This document shows, piece after piece, positions 51,142 through 60,651 of a stretch of 64,000 nucleotides of DNA. The notes under the pieces are model-generated. The model saw nothing but the letters and a program-made list of their open reading frames with translations. It was not told the DNA's origin and searched no databases. The DNA comes from an uncultured Spirochaetales bacterium (GTDB lineage Bacteria; Spirochaetota; Spirochaetia; JAFGXN01): contig CASEOG010000003.1 in NCBI GenBank assembly GCA_949289575.1, forward strand, positions 372,001 through 436,000, given 5' to 3'. Numbering within the stretch: position 1 is the stretch's first letter; each line of letters starts with the position of its first letter. The translations under genes and the position numbers were made by a program.

Positions 51142-54100
51142 ATTGATATACGCAGCTTTTGGATAAAGAGATCCATTCTGTATTTCGATGCTTCGTAAGC
51201 CGATAAATGGAAGAACAATTCTTTTCCGGCCTTTTCCGGATCGACGCCGTGTAAAACGCGGTAAAAAGCAAACAGTGTAATGAAATGAAGCATCTGTTCG
51301 CCTTTAAACCAGTATTTCTCTCCGTAAAAATTAACTTTCAGGAAATCGAGAATCATCGGATTTTTTAACGCTTCTTCGATAGTCCCGATTCTGCTCTCCG
51401 ATAATCCGGCAATAACCGATAAAGACGGAAAGAGAATTTCCCGTTCCTGTTTAACGGATCGCCTTTCACGGAGACTTTCAAAAGCCGTCTCAAAGAAAAT
51501 TTCTTCTTTCATTATTTCTTCCAGTTCGGGAATTCCGATAAACGGAAGCACAGCTGTGGCAATCGGCCATTCGTCATGATAGCTGATCGAAGAAGCCAGC
51601 CACCCTGTTTTTTCCGAAGAGGACGAAAAGGTTTCGATTAATCTGTTCAAACGTTCGTTATTTTTCGCGAGTTGTTTCATTATTGTCTTTCTTTTCAGAT
51701 AAACGGGACGGAAACGGCTGTTGTCTTTCAGTTTTTCAAATCCGTTTTCCGCTGCCGAAAAGGCTGCCGGAAATTCTTTCGGGGCGACTGTTCCGGTTGG
51801 TTTTTTTCCGAAAATCAAATCTCCGATTTTGAGGACTTTTTCTCTGTTTTCATCGAAAAAAGGCTTAAAAGCACCGAAAACAGGTTCAAATTCGGACATT
51901 TTGGCTTCGAAATCGACATCTTCGCAGCCGGCTCCTTTCAGTTTTTCCCACAAACGCCCGTACCGGCCGTCCGTATCTTCCGCAATGCGGAAACCGGTAA
52001 ACAGCTGATATTCGTAGCCCGCCAGCATACAGAAAAGTCCTTCCGATACGATTTCTTCCGCTTTCCGGATATAGGAGAGATTCTTGATATTATCGGTAAA
52101 GATGACAAACCGTTTTTCGGTTTCGTTAATGCCGATAAAATCAGCAAGAACGGAATATTTCATTTCTCCGGTTGTTTTGTCTTTATATGAAACGCTGTAT
52201 TTAATGGTTCCTGCTGTCGATTCGAATTTATTGTTATAAACAACCAGTGCGCGTTCGTTTCCGCACATATTGGAGTAGGCAAAAACGTTTTCATTCAGGC
52301 ATCCGTTCGTATCGTTAAAGTTATAAAGACGGAAATGGGTGACTTCCGAAAAGAGGTATCTTTTCCGGAATACCGGGAAAATTTCTCTTTCGTGCCGTTC
52401 GATTAAATAATAATCCGGTTTTTCATCCCATTGCGGACGGGAAAACTCCATTCCGTATTTTTCATAGTAACCCTCAATTTGTCCGTGTCCGATCATCGGT
52501 AGACCGGGCATGGTTGCCAGCAGAAGGCAGACACCGAAATATTTGTCGCCTTTGCCGAACTGTTCCGCAGCCGTTTTTTCATCCGGATTATTCATGAAAT
52601 TGACATACCGTTTTAAGATATCGGGATCGAATTCCAATGTTTCGCGAATCAGATAACGGTATTTCGCATTTTCTTCTTTTTTCAGCATATTCATGAAGGC
52701 ACTGTTATAGACCCGGTGCATTCCGAGTGTCCGTACAAAGTAGCCTTCCATCATCCAGAACGCTTCGGCGAGCAGAAGTGTATCGGGAACCTCGGCGGCA
52801 ACCCGATCGACAACTTCCCGCCAAAACTCCTGCGGCATTGCCTTATTGAAATCAACGGTCAGCATACCGTGTTCGGCCCGCGTCGGAATATCTCCGCCCT
52901 GTCCGGGTGCCGGAAACCACAACCGCTGAATATGTCTTTTAGCCAGTGTCATCGCCGCATCAAACCGGATAATCGAAAAATTGCGGGCAACGTGGAGAAT
53001 CACCTGAATAATGGCCTCTTTTGCTTCCGGATTTAAAAAGTTGATTTGGGCCGTATCGTTCCAGGGTAAACCGGTTCCGTCGTTTCCGTGATACAAATAA
53101 CGGTTCTCGTTTTTGTTTTTGTCGTAGCGGCGAAAGACAACGGCGCAATCTTCTTTGCTGTAGTATTTGTCTTCGATTTGAATGACGATATTCGGGTCGC
53201 GGCTTAAATCGGGTCCGTTGAAGGAATATTGCGGGTAGGGGTTTTCCGGAAGTTGAAGAAACCAGTCCGGGTGTTCGCTGACCCACCGCGAATCGATGGC
53301 CGTATGATTGGGTACCATGTCCGCCGACAGGCGGATACCGCGTTTGGCACATTTTTCTTTCAATCGGGTCAGCGCGGGCCAGCCGCCCAATGATGCGGCA
53401 ATGTCGTAATCGTAAAGGGAGTAGGCGGAGGCCTCGGCATCGGGATTACCGCAAATCTGTTTGATTCGCTTTGATGCACTGCTTCTTTCCCATAAACCGA
53501 TCAGCCATAAAGCGGTGATTCCCCGATCGCGGAACGTATCCAATTCGATATCGGGAATCTGATCCAATCGGGTAATCTTTTTTTCGTATTTTCGGGAAAG
53601 TTGCGATAACCAAACCAGCGTACTCTTGGCAATCATAATCACTTTCGGCATCCAGTCCCGGTCTTCGCTGTACGCCTCGAATTCGTCCAATCCGAGACCG
53701 TAATCGGGAATATCCGAAGAGCCTTCTTCACCGCCGGACCAGGGCAGTTTGTAGTCTTCTTTCAACATGTTTAATGCAAGCTGCAAATCAAAAAGAAAGT
53801 CGGGTATCAGATCGGCCCAGTTTTCCGCTATAAAAGCCAATTGATCGAAAATCGAATCGGGAAAACGGCGAAACGGTTCTCTTAAAAAATCATCCAAAGA
53901 ATATTCTCTGATTTTAGCGGAATTTTTGAAAACTGCCGTTTCCGTTTTTATTTTTTCCCGGTACAGTCTGTTTTTTAACAATTCGGAGTTATCGAAAAGT
54001 GTTTTGTATTTCAACAAAGCCGGATTTTCGTTATTTATGTCAATAATTAAAGATTTGACAAAGAAACCCTCAAAAAAATCGAAATTTTCTCTTTTTTCGG

Positions 54101-54443
54101 GAAATCGGGAAAAAAATTCTTTTTTCAGATCTTTCCTTTCGTCTTCGGAAAGCGCCTCGTTCAACGATTTTTCCAACCGGAACGCCAAATCCGGCTGAAC
54201 GGTTTTTGCATACTGTCGGATTATCGATAAAAATACGGCATTTATAAGTGCAACGGCACTGATTTCAGCCGGCCCGGCAAAAGATTTTTCCGAGCGGCTG
54301 TTTAATGCAAAAGCAATTTGTCTGGACACCGTTGCCGATTTGATGTTGATATATGTTTCCGGAGACAATTCGAAACTCTCCAAACGGTAGCGTCCGACAG
54401 CCGTCCGATTTGCCGGAATAAAAGGTACTGTTTTTTTTGCCAT
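51138..54443 (-). CDS. Large GH13 alpha-amylase-family enzyme
   Basis: A 1101-residue protein with no signal peptide, so cytosolic. An unrecognised N-terminal region (about 1-290) precedes the GH13 barrel. Conserved regions are I DMVPNH near 373, II IRFDAAMT with the nucleophile Asp near 494, and III LLLAEAFW with the acid Glu near 560. Region IV reads NFMNNPDE, with Pro where most amylases have His before the final Asp, as in GlgE-type enzymes. A C-terminal region of over 300 residues follows. It probably rearranges or degrades a glycogen-like glucan. GGAGACG precedes the ATG; TATACT extended -10 is at 54460-54465. Confidence 0.82.
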   Translation of the reverse strand: MAKKTVPFIPANRTAVGRYRLESFELSPETYINIKSATVSRQIAFALNSRSEKSFAGPAEISAVALINAVFLSIIRQYAKTVQPDLAFRLEKSLNEALSEDERKDLKKEFFSRFPEKRENFDFFEGFFVKSLIIDINNENPALLKYKTLFDNSELLKNRLYREKIKTETAVFKNSAKIREYSLDDFLREPFRRFPDSIFDQLAFIAENWADLIPDFLFDLQLALNMLKEDYKLPWSGGEEGSSDIPDYGLGLDEFEAYSEDRDWMPKVIMIAKSTLVWLSQLSRKYEKKITRLDQIPDIELDTFRDRGITALWLIGLWERSSASKRIKQICGNPDAEASAYSLYDYDIAASLGGWPALTRLKEKCAKRGIRLSADMVPNHTAIDSRWVSEHPDWFLQLPENPYPQYSFNGPDLSRDPNIVIQIEDKYYSKEDCAVVFRRYDKNKNENRYLYHGNDGTGLPWNDTAQINFLNPEAKEAIIQVILHVARNFSIIRFDAAMTLAKRHIQRLWFPAPGQGGDIPTRAEHGMLTVDFNKAMPQEFWREVVDRVAAEVPDTLLLAEAFWMMEGYFVRTLGMHRVYNSAFMNMLKKEENAKYRYLIRETLEFDPDILKRYVNFMNNPDEKTAAEQFGKGDKYFGVCLLLATMPGLPMIGHGQIEGYYEKYGMEFSRPQWDEKPDYYLIERHEREIFPVFRKRYLFSEVTHFRLYNFNDTNGCLNENVFAYSNMCGNERALVVYNNKFESTAGTIKYSVSYKDKTTGEMKYSVLADFIGINETEKRFVIFTDNIKNLSYIRKAEEIVSEGLFCMLAGYEYQLFTGFRIAEDTDGRYGRLWEKLKGAGCEDVDFEAKMSEFEPVFGAFKPFFDENREKVLKIGDLIFGKKPTGTVAPKEFPAAFSAAENGFEKLKDNSRFRPVYLKRKTIMKQLAKNNERLNRLIETFSSSSEKTGWLASSISYHDEWPIATAVLPFIGIPELEEIMKEEIFFETAFESLRERRSVKQEREILFPSLSVIAGLSESRIGTIEEALKNPMILDFLKVNFYGEKYWFKGEQMLHFITLFAFYRVLHGVDPEKAGKELFFHLSAYEASKYRMDLFIQKLRISI

Positions 54444-54503
54444 ACTCGTCTCCTTCTCAAGTATAGCACAGAACGGAAAAAATGGATACTTTTTTATTTT
54501 ATC

Positions 54504-54532
54504 TTTTCAAAAGTCCGGTTTTATAGTATATT
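54504..54532 (+). promoter_or_regulatory. Promoter of the flavodiiron protein gene
   Basis: -35 TTTTCA (54504-54509), 17-base spacer, -10 TATATT (54527-54532), then a leader with CGGAG before ATG 54557. Confidence 0.55.
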
Positions 54533-54556
54533 GAAGAAAAATTCTCGGAGAAAAAA

Positions 54557-55813
54557 ATGAAACAATTTCAAATAGCCGAAAACACATGGAAAATCGGTAC
54601 TAATTTGGGAAATGAAGAACTTTTCGAAGGAATTTGGCCGACTCCGGACGGAGTCTCCATCAATGCCTATTTGATTAAAGAAGAAAAAACCGTTCTGATT
54701 GATTTGGTCAAAAAAGGCCGGCAGTTTATCGACTGCTACGAAGCGGAACTGAATGCCGTCGGTGTTTCTCTAAAAAATATCGATTATCTGATTCTCAATC
54801 ACATGGAGCCCGACCATACCGGAGCGATGGGCGAACTTTTTAAACTGAATCCTTCGCTTCGTATTTTCTGCACAAAAAAAGCGGCGCCTATGCTGAAAGC
54901 TTTTTACGGTATCGAAGAAAATGTAACAACCGTTTCCGACGGCGAAACCCTTGATTTGGGAAACGGTCGTGTTTTAACTTTTTTCGAAACACCGAATATT
55001 CACTGGCCGGAAACAATGATGACTTACGACAACAGGGAAAAAATCCTTTTTTCCTGCGATGCTTTCGGTTCGTACAAGGCTCTTCCCGACGGAAAAGCTT
55101 TCGATGATGAAATATCGGAAGAAGAAATGAAAGCCTTTCAGGCCGAAACATTGCGTTATTACGCCAATATTGTATCGACTTTTACACCGTTTGTTTTAAA
55201 CGGATTAAAAAAACTCTCCTCTCTCGAAATTCGCATAATCGCCCCTTCTCACGGAATTATCTGGAGAGAACACCCCGAAACGATTGTCGGCTGGTATACG
55301 AAGTTATGCGGTCTGGCAACCAGAGGAGACTGCCGTATCACGGTTATCTGGAGCAGTATGTACGGAAATACCGAGTCGATGCTGGAAACGGTTTTAAAAA
55401 CGTTGGATGAAGAACAAATCCCTTATTCGGTTTATAAAGTTCCGAACGAACCCCAAATTTCCTATCTTCTTGCCGACTGCTGGCGATCCGAAGGAATCAT
55501 TTTGGGAATGCCGACTTACGAGTACAGAATGTTCCCGCCGATGGCACATGTGCTTGACCTGATTGATCGCAGTCATATTAAAAACAGACTTGTTTTCCGT
55601 TTCGGCTCTTACGGATGGTCGGGTGGTGCTCAAAAACAACTCGACGAAATCACTTCAAAGCTGAACTGGACTTTTTTGAACCCTGTCGAATTCCAGGGAT
55701 CACCGAAGAACGAAGACAGAGAAAAAGCCGTCTGCGAAGTAAAAAAATTAATTTCCGAAATCAAAGGCGGGAGAAACGGAGAAGTGACTCCGAAAGAGGG
55801 ATATTCTTTCTAA
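54557..55813 (+). CDS. Flavodiiron protein (A-type flavoprotein, FprA family)
   Basis: A 418-residue soluble enzyme. The N-terminal metallo-beta-lactamase-like domain has the diiron ligands in LNHMEPDHTG near residues 79-88 and further His/Asp at IHWPETMM and SCDAFGS. The C-terminal flavodoxin domain begins near 258 with WSSMYGNTESM and has PTYEYRMFPPMAH and SYGWSGG. These enzymes reduce O2 to water or NO to N2O, protecting anaerobes. It is monocistronic and followed by a terminator. Confidence 0.93.
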   Translation: MKQFQIAENTWKIGTNLGNEELFEGIWPTPDGVSINAYLIKEEKTVLIDLVKKGRQFIDCYEAELNAVGVSLKNIDYLILNHMEPDHTGAMGELFKLNPSLRIFCTKKAAPMLKAFYGIEENVTTVSDGETLDLGNGRVLTFFETPNIHWPETMMTYDNREKILFSCDAFGSYKALPDGKAFDDEISEEEMKAFQAETLRYYANIVSTFTPFVLNGLKKLSSLEIRIIAPSHGIIWREHPETIVGWYTKLCGLATRGDCRITVIWSSMYGNTESMLETVLKTLDEEQIPYSVYKVPNEPQISYLLADCWRSEGIILGMPTYEYRMFPPMAHVLDLIDRSHIKNRLVFRFGSYGWSGGAQKQLDEITSKLNWTFLNPVEFQGSPKNEDREKAVCEVKKLISEIKGGRNGEVTPKEGYSF

Positions 55814-55831
55814 CGATATCCCCGAAAAGCA

Positions 55832-55859
55832 AAAAAGGGGCTGTATACAGCCCCTTTTT
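55832..55859. terminator. Bidirectional Rho-independent terminator
   Basis: A perfect inverted repeat: 12-base arms AAAAAGGGGCTG and its complement around a TATA loop. It lies between the flavodiiron gene and the converging end of the yidC-jag group. Confidence 0.95.
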
Positions 55860-55877
55860 GTTGTCTCATTTATCGGA

Positions 55878-56543
55878 TTATCCGTTAAAATTCTTTTTGA
55901 AGATGACCCGGACCTTTTTGTACAAACCTTCGCCTTCGCTGATTGTTTCAATATCATTCAATTCCGCCAGAGTCAGGTGAATGATCCGTCTTTCAAACGG
56001 ATTCATCGGTTCGAGAAGCTGCGATGTTTTGGTTTTGCGGACATACCGGGCTGTTTTGAGCGCCAAATCCTGCAAAGACTGTTCCCGGCGGCCTCTGTAG
56101 TTTTCGATATCGACAACGACTTTTAAGTCCTCTTTCTTTTTCGAAATAAAAACATTTGCCAGAAGCTGAAGAGCATCCAGGGTTGCACCTTTTCGACCGA
56201 TTAAAAGATTCGTCATATCGCTTTCGATATTGATACAGACTTTATTTTCTTCCGCCTTGTTGATTTCAAGTGTGGCCGCAATCCCCATTTTTTCGATGAT
56301 ATTTTTCAGAAAATCAACCATTTCGATTTCCGGTTCGGTAATTTCGTATGTATCCGATCCCGATTCTTCTTTTTCCGGCATATCTTCGTCAATGTAAACT
56401 TTGATTTTTACCGGTCCTTTTCTGAAAATTCCTTTGCTTTTTTCGAGAATCTCTACGTCAAAAGCATCTCTTTCCAAACCCAGTTCATTAATTGCGGTTT
56501 CGATAGCTTCTTCTTCTGTTTTTCCCGTAAATTCGTACGTCAT
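55878..56543 (-). CDS. jag: Jag/KhpB RNA-binding protein
   Basis: A 221-residue protein with a Jag-N domain (about 1-50), a KH domain (about 75-150) with LLIGRKGATLDALQLLAN and an R3H domain at the C-terminus with RREQSLQDLA and NPFERRIIHLTLAEL. KhpB binds RNA and affects cell growth. ATG 56543 has AGGAGAAA upstream; it follows yidC by 19 bases, the usual order. The spacer between Jag-N and KH is acidic. Confidence 0.93.
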   Translation of the reverse strand: MTYEFTGKTEEEAIETAINELGLERDAFDVEILEKSKGIFRKGPVKIKVYIDEDMPEKEESGSDTYEITEPEIEMVDFLKNIIEKMGIAATLEINKAEENKVCINIESDMTNLLIGRKGATLDALQLLANVFISKKKEDLKVVVDIENYRGRREQSLQDLALKTARYVRKTKTSQLLEPMNPFERRIIHLTLAELNDIETISEGEGLYKKVRVIFKKNFNG

Positions 56544-56562
56544 ATTTTTCTCCTTATTTGGT

Positions 56563-58332
56563 TTATCTTGCCAAAGATTTTTTCTTTCCCGCAATCTTTT
56601 TACCGGAAGACGGCGGATTTTCTTTATACTGTCTGTTCTTTTTGACAGCATTGTAAATAAGCTGCTGTATAACGGATAAAATATTCATAACTACCCAGTA
56701 AATAAACAGTCCCGACGGCATATTGTATAATGTGAAGAAAAAGATAATCGGAAGAAGATACATCATGATCTTCATTTGTTTATTGCCGGCCTGTTCGGCT
56801 CCTGTCTGCATAATTTTCATTGAAAAAAGTTGAGTAATAATAAACAGGACAGGCAGAATACGAATACTGTTCTGTGTAAAACCGGAAATCAGAGGAATAT
56901 TCTTTTCCCATGTGAAAACCGCTTCCGGAGAAGAAAGATCGGTAATCCACCAAATAAAAGGCTCCTGAAAAAGATCGTAATCGGATCGCAGCAAATTGAA
57001 CAGAGGAATCAGAATAAACATCTGCAAAATCATCGGAAGACAACCTTTCAGAGGATTGATTTTATTTTCTTTATAGAAGGCGGCCATCTCTGCCTGCAAT
57101 TTTTGAGGATTATTTTTATATTTATCCTGAATTTCTTTTATTTTCGGCTGAAGTTTTTGCATAGCTGCCGATGATTTCATTTGTGCCATCGAAAAAGGAA
57201 TGAGAATCAGTTTTATCAAAACCGTAAGAATAATAATAACCCAGCCCCAGTTCGATACATGAAGGACATTATGAATAAAATTCATGACTCCTTTGATTGC
57301 CAGCGAAATGATTCCGCGTCCGGAGCCGGCTTTATCCAAAGACAAATGACTGTATCCGAAAGCGTTGTCTTTTTCACTGTTATAAACGGCAAGATTTTTT
57401 TTGACGCGGGGTCCGACATAGAAACGGTAAATATCTTTGACTTCCGTTTCGTTTATTTTTTTTCTCTCGAAGAAAATTTCGTTTGAAACAAAACCTCTGT
57501 CGGAATATTTATCCATGACAATCCGGTGCGTTGTCAGTTTCGGTTCGATTCCGATTGCCGTAAAATACCGGCTCTCGATACCGACCCAATCGACACGGGT
57601 TGTAATTAAAACTCTCTCGTATTTTGAATATTTTTTCAGTTTTTCGTCTTTATAAATCAGGAAGTCTCTGTAATTAGCGGATCCGGATTTGTTTTTCTTG
57701 GAAGTTTCGACAAAAGCCGGCCCCAACTGGGGTAAAAATTTCAATGTATAAGAAGGCTGATCATTGGAAAGAAACGGTATTTTTTTGTGACTGTTTGCGA
57801 TTTCGATTGTCAGTTCAATCATGTATTCATCGTCGTTGAGACGGTATATCTTTTTTAACGTAAACGGGACATTATTTTTGTCCGCAAAATCCCGTGAAAA
57901 GATAACTTTTGTCTCTTTATTTTTTTTCTCTATCTCGTAATTAAAAACAGATTGAATATCAAAACCTGTATAATTTCCGAATTTTAAATCAAATGCTTTT
58001 TCCGTTCCGTTACCGTGAATCAGATCGATATAATCTTCGGAATTTTCATTTGCTTTAATAAAAATATGGGAAACAGTTCCGCCTTCGGGGGAAAACAAGA
58101 TTTTATAATGACCCGTTGTAACTTCAAATTCGCCTCTGTTCGGATTATCCTCTCCCAAAGGTAAAACAGGATTATTATTAAAAGATTCGTTTTCTGTTTC
58201 TGTCTGTACGAAATCTGTTTCCGTCTCCGAAATACTGTCCTGTTTAAAGAAATTATTAAATCCGAAAATAATAAAAAAGGACAATGTCCCCAGAATTAAA
58301 AAAAACGCAAAATTTTTCAAAAAGTTGACCAC
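56563..58332 (-). CDS. yidC: Membrane protein insertase YidC
   Basis: A 589-residue insertase of the Gram-negative type. It has an N-terminal helix (5-24), a large periplasmic beta domain (about 65-330) and a C-terminal five-helix core starting near 350 with WGWVIIILTVLIKLILIP; the MQKLQPKIKEIQDKYKNNP cytoplasmic hairpin is near 393. The start codon is GTG with AAGGAG upstream. It inserts inner-membrane proteins with or without SecYEG. Confidence 0.95.
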   Translation of the reverse strand: MVNFLKNFAFFLILGTLSFFIIFGFNNFFKQDSISETETDFVQTETENESFNNNPVLPLGEDNPNRGEFEVTTGHYKILFSPEGGTVSHIFIKANENSEDYIDLIHGNGTEKAFDLKFGNYTGFDIQSVFNYEIEKKNKETKVIFSRDFADKNNVPFTLKKIYRLNDDEYMIELTIEIANSHKKIPFLSNDQPSYTLKFLPQLGPAFVETSKKNKSGSANYRDFLIYKDEKLKKYSKYERVLITTRVDWVGIESRYFTAIGIEPKLTTHRIVMDKYSDRGFVSNEIFFERKKINETEVKDIYRFYVGPRVKKNLAVYNSEKDNAFGYSHLSLDKAGSGRGIISLAIKGVMNFIHNVLHVSNWGWVIIILTVLIKLILIPFSMAQMKSSAAMQKLQPKIKEIQDKYKNNPQKLQAEMAAFYKENKINPLKGCLPMILQMFILIPLFNLLRSDYDLFQEPFIWWITDLSSPEAVFTWEKNIPLISGFTQNSIRILPVLFIITQLFSMKIMQTGAEQAGNKQMKIMMYLLPIIFFFTLYNMPSGLFIYWVVMNILSVIQQLIYNAVKKNRQYKENPPSSGKKIAGKKKSLAR

Positions 58333-58352
58333 ATCGACTCCTTACAACAAAA

Positions 58353-58643
58353 TTACTTTAAAGGATCATAACCGCCCGGATGAAACGGATGGCATTTTAA
58401 TATTCGTTTTACCGCCAGAAACAAACCTTTTACCGGTCCGTACTTTTTTATAGCCTGAATTGCATACGAAGAACAGGTCGGATAAAAACGACACGTCGGA
58501 GGAAAAAGAGGAGAAATACAAATTTGATAAAAACGAATCGGAATTATAAGCAGTCCGGAAAAGAAAGAATTAATTTTCCGCAAGAAAAAAATTCTTTTTT
58601 TTGAGAATCTCTCTAAATTGTTTTTCTCGTTCTTCGTATTCAT
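58353..58643 (-). CDS. yidD: Membrane protein insertion efficiency factor YidD
   Basis: A 96-residue YidD. It has the core [22 protein letters not shown] stretch (split here: [21 protein letters not shown]), the KKYGPVKG turn and the closing [11 protein letters not shown]. It extends about 20 residues longer at the N-terminus than many homologues. From ATG 58643 it overlaps the rnpA end by 74 bases; a TTG at 58676 would overlap more. Confidence 0.92.
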   Translation of the reverse strand: MNTKNEKNNLERFSKKRIFFLRKINSFFSGLLIIPIRFYQICISPLFPPTCRFYPTCSSYAIQAIKKYGPVKGLFLAVKRILKCHPFHPGGYDPLK

Positions 58644-58920
58644 ATCGACCCGGATAAACGATAAAAACAAAATCAAAGCCGCTTTTGATATTTTCTTTGT
58701 TTAACCTAAAAATTTCTTTTATTTGTCTTCTGATTTTGTTTCTTTTCACGGAATGACCGAATTTTTTCACAGGACAAATCAGAATACGACTGTAATCCAA
58801 GTGGTTTTCTTTGTATTTTACGGTCATTCCTTCCGAAGAAATTTTTTTCGCTTCCGAAAATAAAACTTTTATATCTTTCCGGAAGCGGATAATTTCCTTC
58901 TTAGTAAGGTTTTTTCTCAT
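58570..58920 (-). CDS. rnpA: Ribonuclease P protein component
   Basis: A 116-residue RnpA. It has the opening [13 protein letters not shown], the central [21 protein letters not shown], containing the RNR-type basic helix near residues 54-64, and [10 protein letters not shown] near 82. It binds RNase P RNA for tRNA 5' processing. Its start lies 20 bases inside the end of rpmH and its end overlaps yidD, making a nested trio. Confidence 0.93.
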   Translation of the reverse strand: MRKNLTKKEIIRFRKDIKVLFSEAKKISSEGMTVKYKENHLDYSRILICPVKKFGHSVKRNKIRRQIKEIFRLNKENIKSGFDFVFIVYPGRYEYEEREKQFREILKKKNFFLAEN

Positions 58921-59056
58921 CGGAAACAGTCAGATTTTTTCTTCCTTTTTTTCGTCTTCTGGCTAAAACCAAACGGCCGCCTTTTGTCGCCATTCTGGCG
59001 CGAAAACCGAATTTTCTGTTTCTTTTTACCCGGCTCGGCTGATAAGTCATTTTCAT
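58901..59056 (-). CDS. rpmH: 50S ribosomal protein L34
   Basis: A 51-residue protein starting [18 protein letters not shown] and containing [19 protein letters not shown], the full L34 signature. GGAGAAACG precedes the ATG. The tail [11 protein letters not shown] is longer than usual and is encoded partly over the rnpA start. It is below the usual size cut-off for automatic gene finding. Confidence 0.96.
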   Translation of the reverse strand: MKMTYQPSRVKRNRKFGFRARMATKGGRLVLARRRKKGRKNLTVSDEKKPY

Positions 59057-59123
59057 CTTCGTTTCTCCAATTCCGCTCTATATTATTTTATAAATAGGTT
59101 ATGATTCTACCAATAGGTTTCCA

Positions 59124-59152
59124 AGTATAAATTTTTAAATGGCAATTGTCAA
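59124..59152 (-). promoter_or_regulatory. Promoter of the rpmH-rnpA-yidD-yidC-jag group
   Basis: On the minus strand, perfect -35 TTGACA (59147-59152), 17-base spacer, -10 TATACT (59124-59129), then a long leader of about 60 bases to rpmH, unlike the short ones elsewhere. Confidence 0.75.
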
Positions 59153-59156
59153 TAGT

Positions 59157-59588
59157 TTAAACGTCCGAGATAATTTTTTTTATTTCTTTAATGATAGTTG
59201 CCATTCTTTTCTGTTCTTCTTCCGTTCTGACAGAAAAATCCTGTTTATATTTATCTTTAAAAAGATCGGGCCTTGTAATATAAAATACCTCATTTATTTT
59301 TTCGCAGCCGTTGTTTTTTCTTAAGCTTTCCGTAATTTTTTTATTTAAAAACCTCATCGAAATTTGAAAAGAAGAATGTGCAATCGCAACTACCAGTCTT
59401 TTTCCCTCTTTATCCGTATAAAGAGGGTAGCTGTTTTCGGCAAGACCGTCTCCGACAATTTCTTTCCAATTATAAAAAGGTGATTTTTTGACATATTGAT
59501 ATTCTTCCGTCAGTGAAGAAAGAGAAGATATTTTTTTGACACTGCCGTATTTTTTTACCGTTTCTCCGTAAAAATAATTATCTTTCAT
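59157..59588 (-). CDS. dciA: DUF721 protein, DciA-like helicase loader
   Basis: A 143-residue DUF721 protein. The core has NWKEIVGDGLAENSYPLYTDKEGKRLVV near residues 40-68, then AHSSFQISMRFLNKKI, the KH-like fold of DciA. DciA proteins help load the replicative helicase in bacteria lacking DnaC. Its place after recF is classic. ATG 59588 with GGGG upstream overlaps the recF end by 11 bases. Confidence 0.82.
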   Translation of the reverse strand: MKDNYFYGETVKKYGSVKKISSLSSLTEEYQYVKKSPFYNWKEIVGDGLAENSYPLYTDKEGKRLVVAIAHSSFQISMRFLNKKITESLRKNNGCEKINEVFYITRPDLFKDKYKQDFSVRTEEEQKRMATIIKEIKKIISDV

Positions 59589-60651
59589 GTATTTTTCCCC
59601 GGTCGACAAAGAAAACTGTCGTTTCTTCTTTCATATAATCTTTGTAATTTTCTTCCGGCAGAAAAGCATAAAAAATCTGCTCGTAAAAATTCAGCTGATT
59701 AAGAAAACGGCTTCTTTTTTCACCGTCGACTTCAAGAATGACATCATCCAATAATATAATAGGCTTTTTTCCGTATTTTTCGACATACTTTGCCTGCAAA
59801 AGTTTCAGAATTAAAGATAATATTCTTTTCTGTCCGGTTGATGCCGTTTTGGAAAAATCTTTATTGTCCATAACAAAAACAAAGTTATCCCTGTGTGGTC
59901 CTTTTGTTGTAGTACACATTTTTAAATCGAAATTTCTGTTTTCTTCTATTTCTCTGATCTGTTCTTCTTCCGAAATTCCTTTTAATGAAGAATGATAATA
60001 AAAACGAATCGGAAAATTCTGACCGGCAACATAACTGTATAATTCGGAAAAAACTTTGTTGATTTCTTCCGTAAGAGTTTTTCTGTAATGATAAATACGG
60101 TAGGCTGTCTGTCCCAATTGTCTGTCATAAATATTCAGCAGTTTGGTATTCCTTTCTTTCAAAAGAGCATTTCTGTGTCCCAAAAGAATTTTATAATTTC
60201 TTTTTAAATCTATGTATTCGTAATTTTTAAAACAGATAATCTGGTCCATATATTTTCTTCTTAATTCCGGTTCTCCTGTAATAATATTAAAATCTTCATG
60301 GGAAAAAAGAATAACCGGATTCAGGTTAATTAAATCTTTTCTGTCTTTAAGAAGATGTTTGTTTAAAAAAATTTGTCTGCTCTTTTCTTCCGTAAACCGT
60401 ATTTCATTGTTTTCATCATTTTCTATATTAAATTTTCCGATAAGAGAACATTGATTACTGCCGTATTTTTTAAAAATCTGTTCACTCTTTTTTTTAAAAG
60501 AGGCTCCGTAGGCGAGAATATAAATCGATTCGAGAATATTTGTTTTTCCCTGACCGTTTTTTCCGACAAGAAAAATCTCTCTTGTCGGAAACCGGATTGT
60601 TCCGTTTTCGATATTGCGGTAATTAAAATAAGTTACTGATTGAAAACTCAT
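59578..60651 (-). CDS. recF: DNA replication and repair protein RecF
   Basis: A 357-residue SMC-like ATPase. It has Walker A VGKNGQGKTNILE near residues 29-41, a coiled middle, the signature STGQKRILSL near 270 and Walker B ILLDDVILEVD near 301. It loads RecA at gaps with RecO and RecR. ATG 60651 overlaps the dnaN stop as ATGA; the longer upstream reading lies inside dnaN. Confidence 0.95.
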   Translation of the reverse strand: MSFQSVTYFNYRNIENGTIRFPTREIFLVGKNGQGKTNILESIYILAYGASFKKKSEQIFKKYGSNQCSLIGKFNIENDENNEIRFTEEKSRQIFLNKHLLKDRKDLINLNPVILFSHEDFNIITGEPELRRKYMDQIICFKNYEYIDLKRNYKILLGHRNALLKERNTKLLNIYDRQLGQTAYRIYHYRKTLTEEINKVFSELYSYVAGQNFPIRFYYHSSLKGISEEEQIREIEENRNFDLKMCTTTKGPHRDNFVFVMDNKDFSKTASTGQKRILSLILKLLQAKYVEKYGKKPIILLDDVILEVDGEKRSRFLNQLNFYEQIFYAFLPEENYKDYMKEETTVFFVDRGKIHER

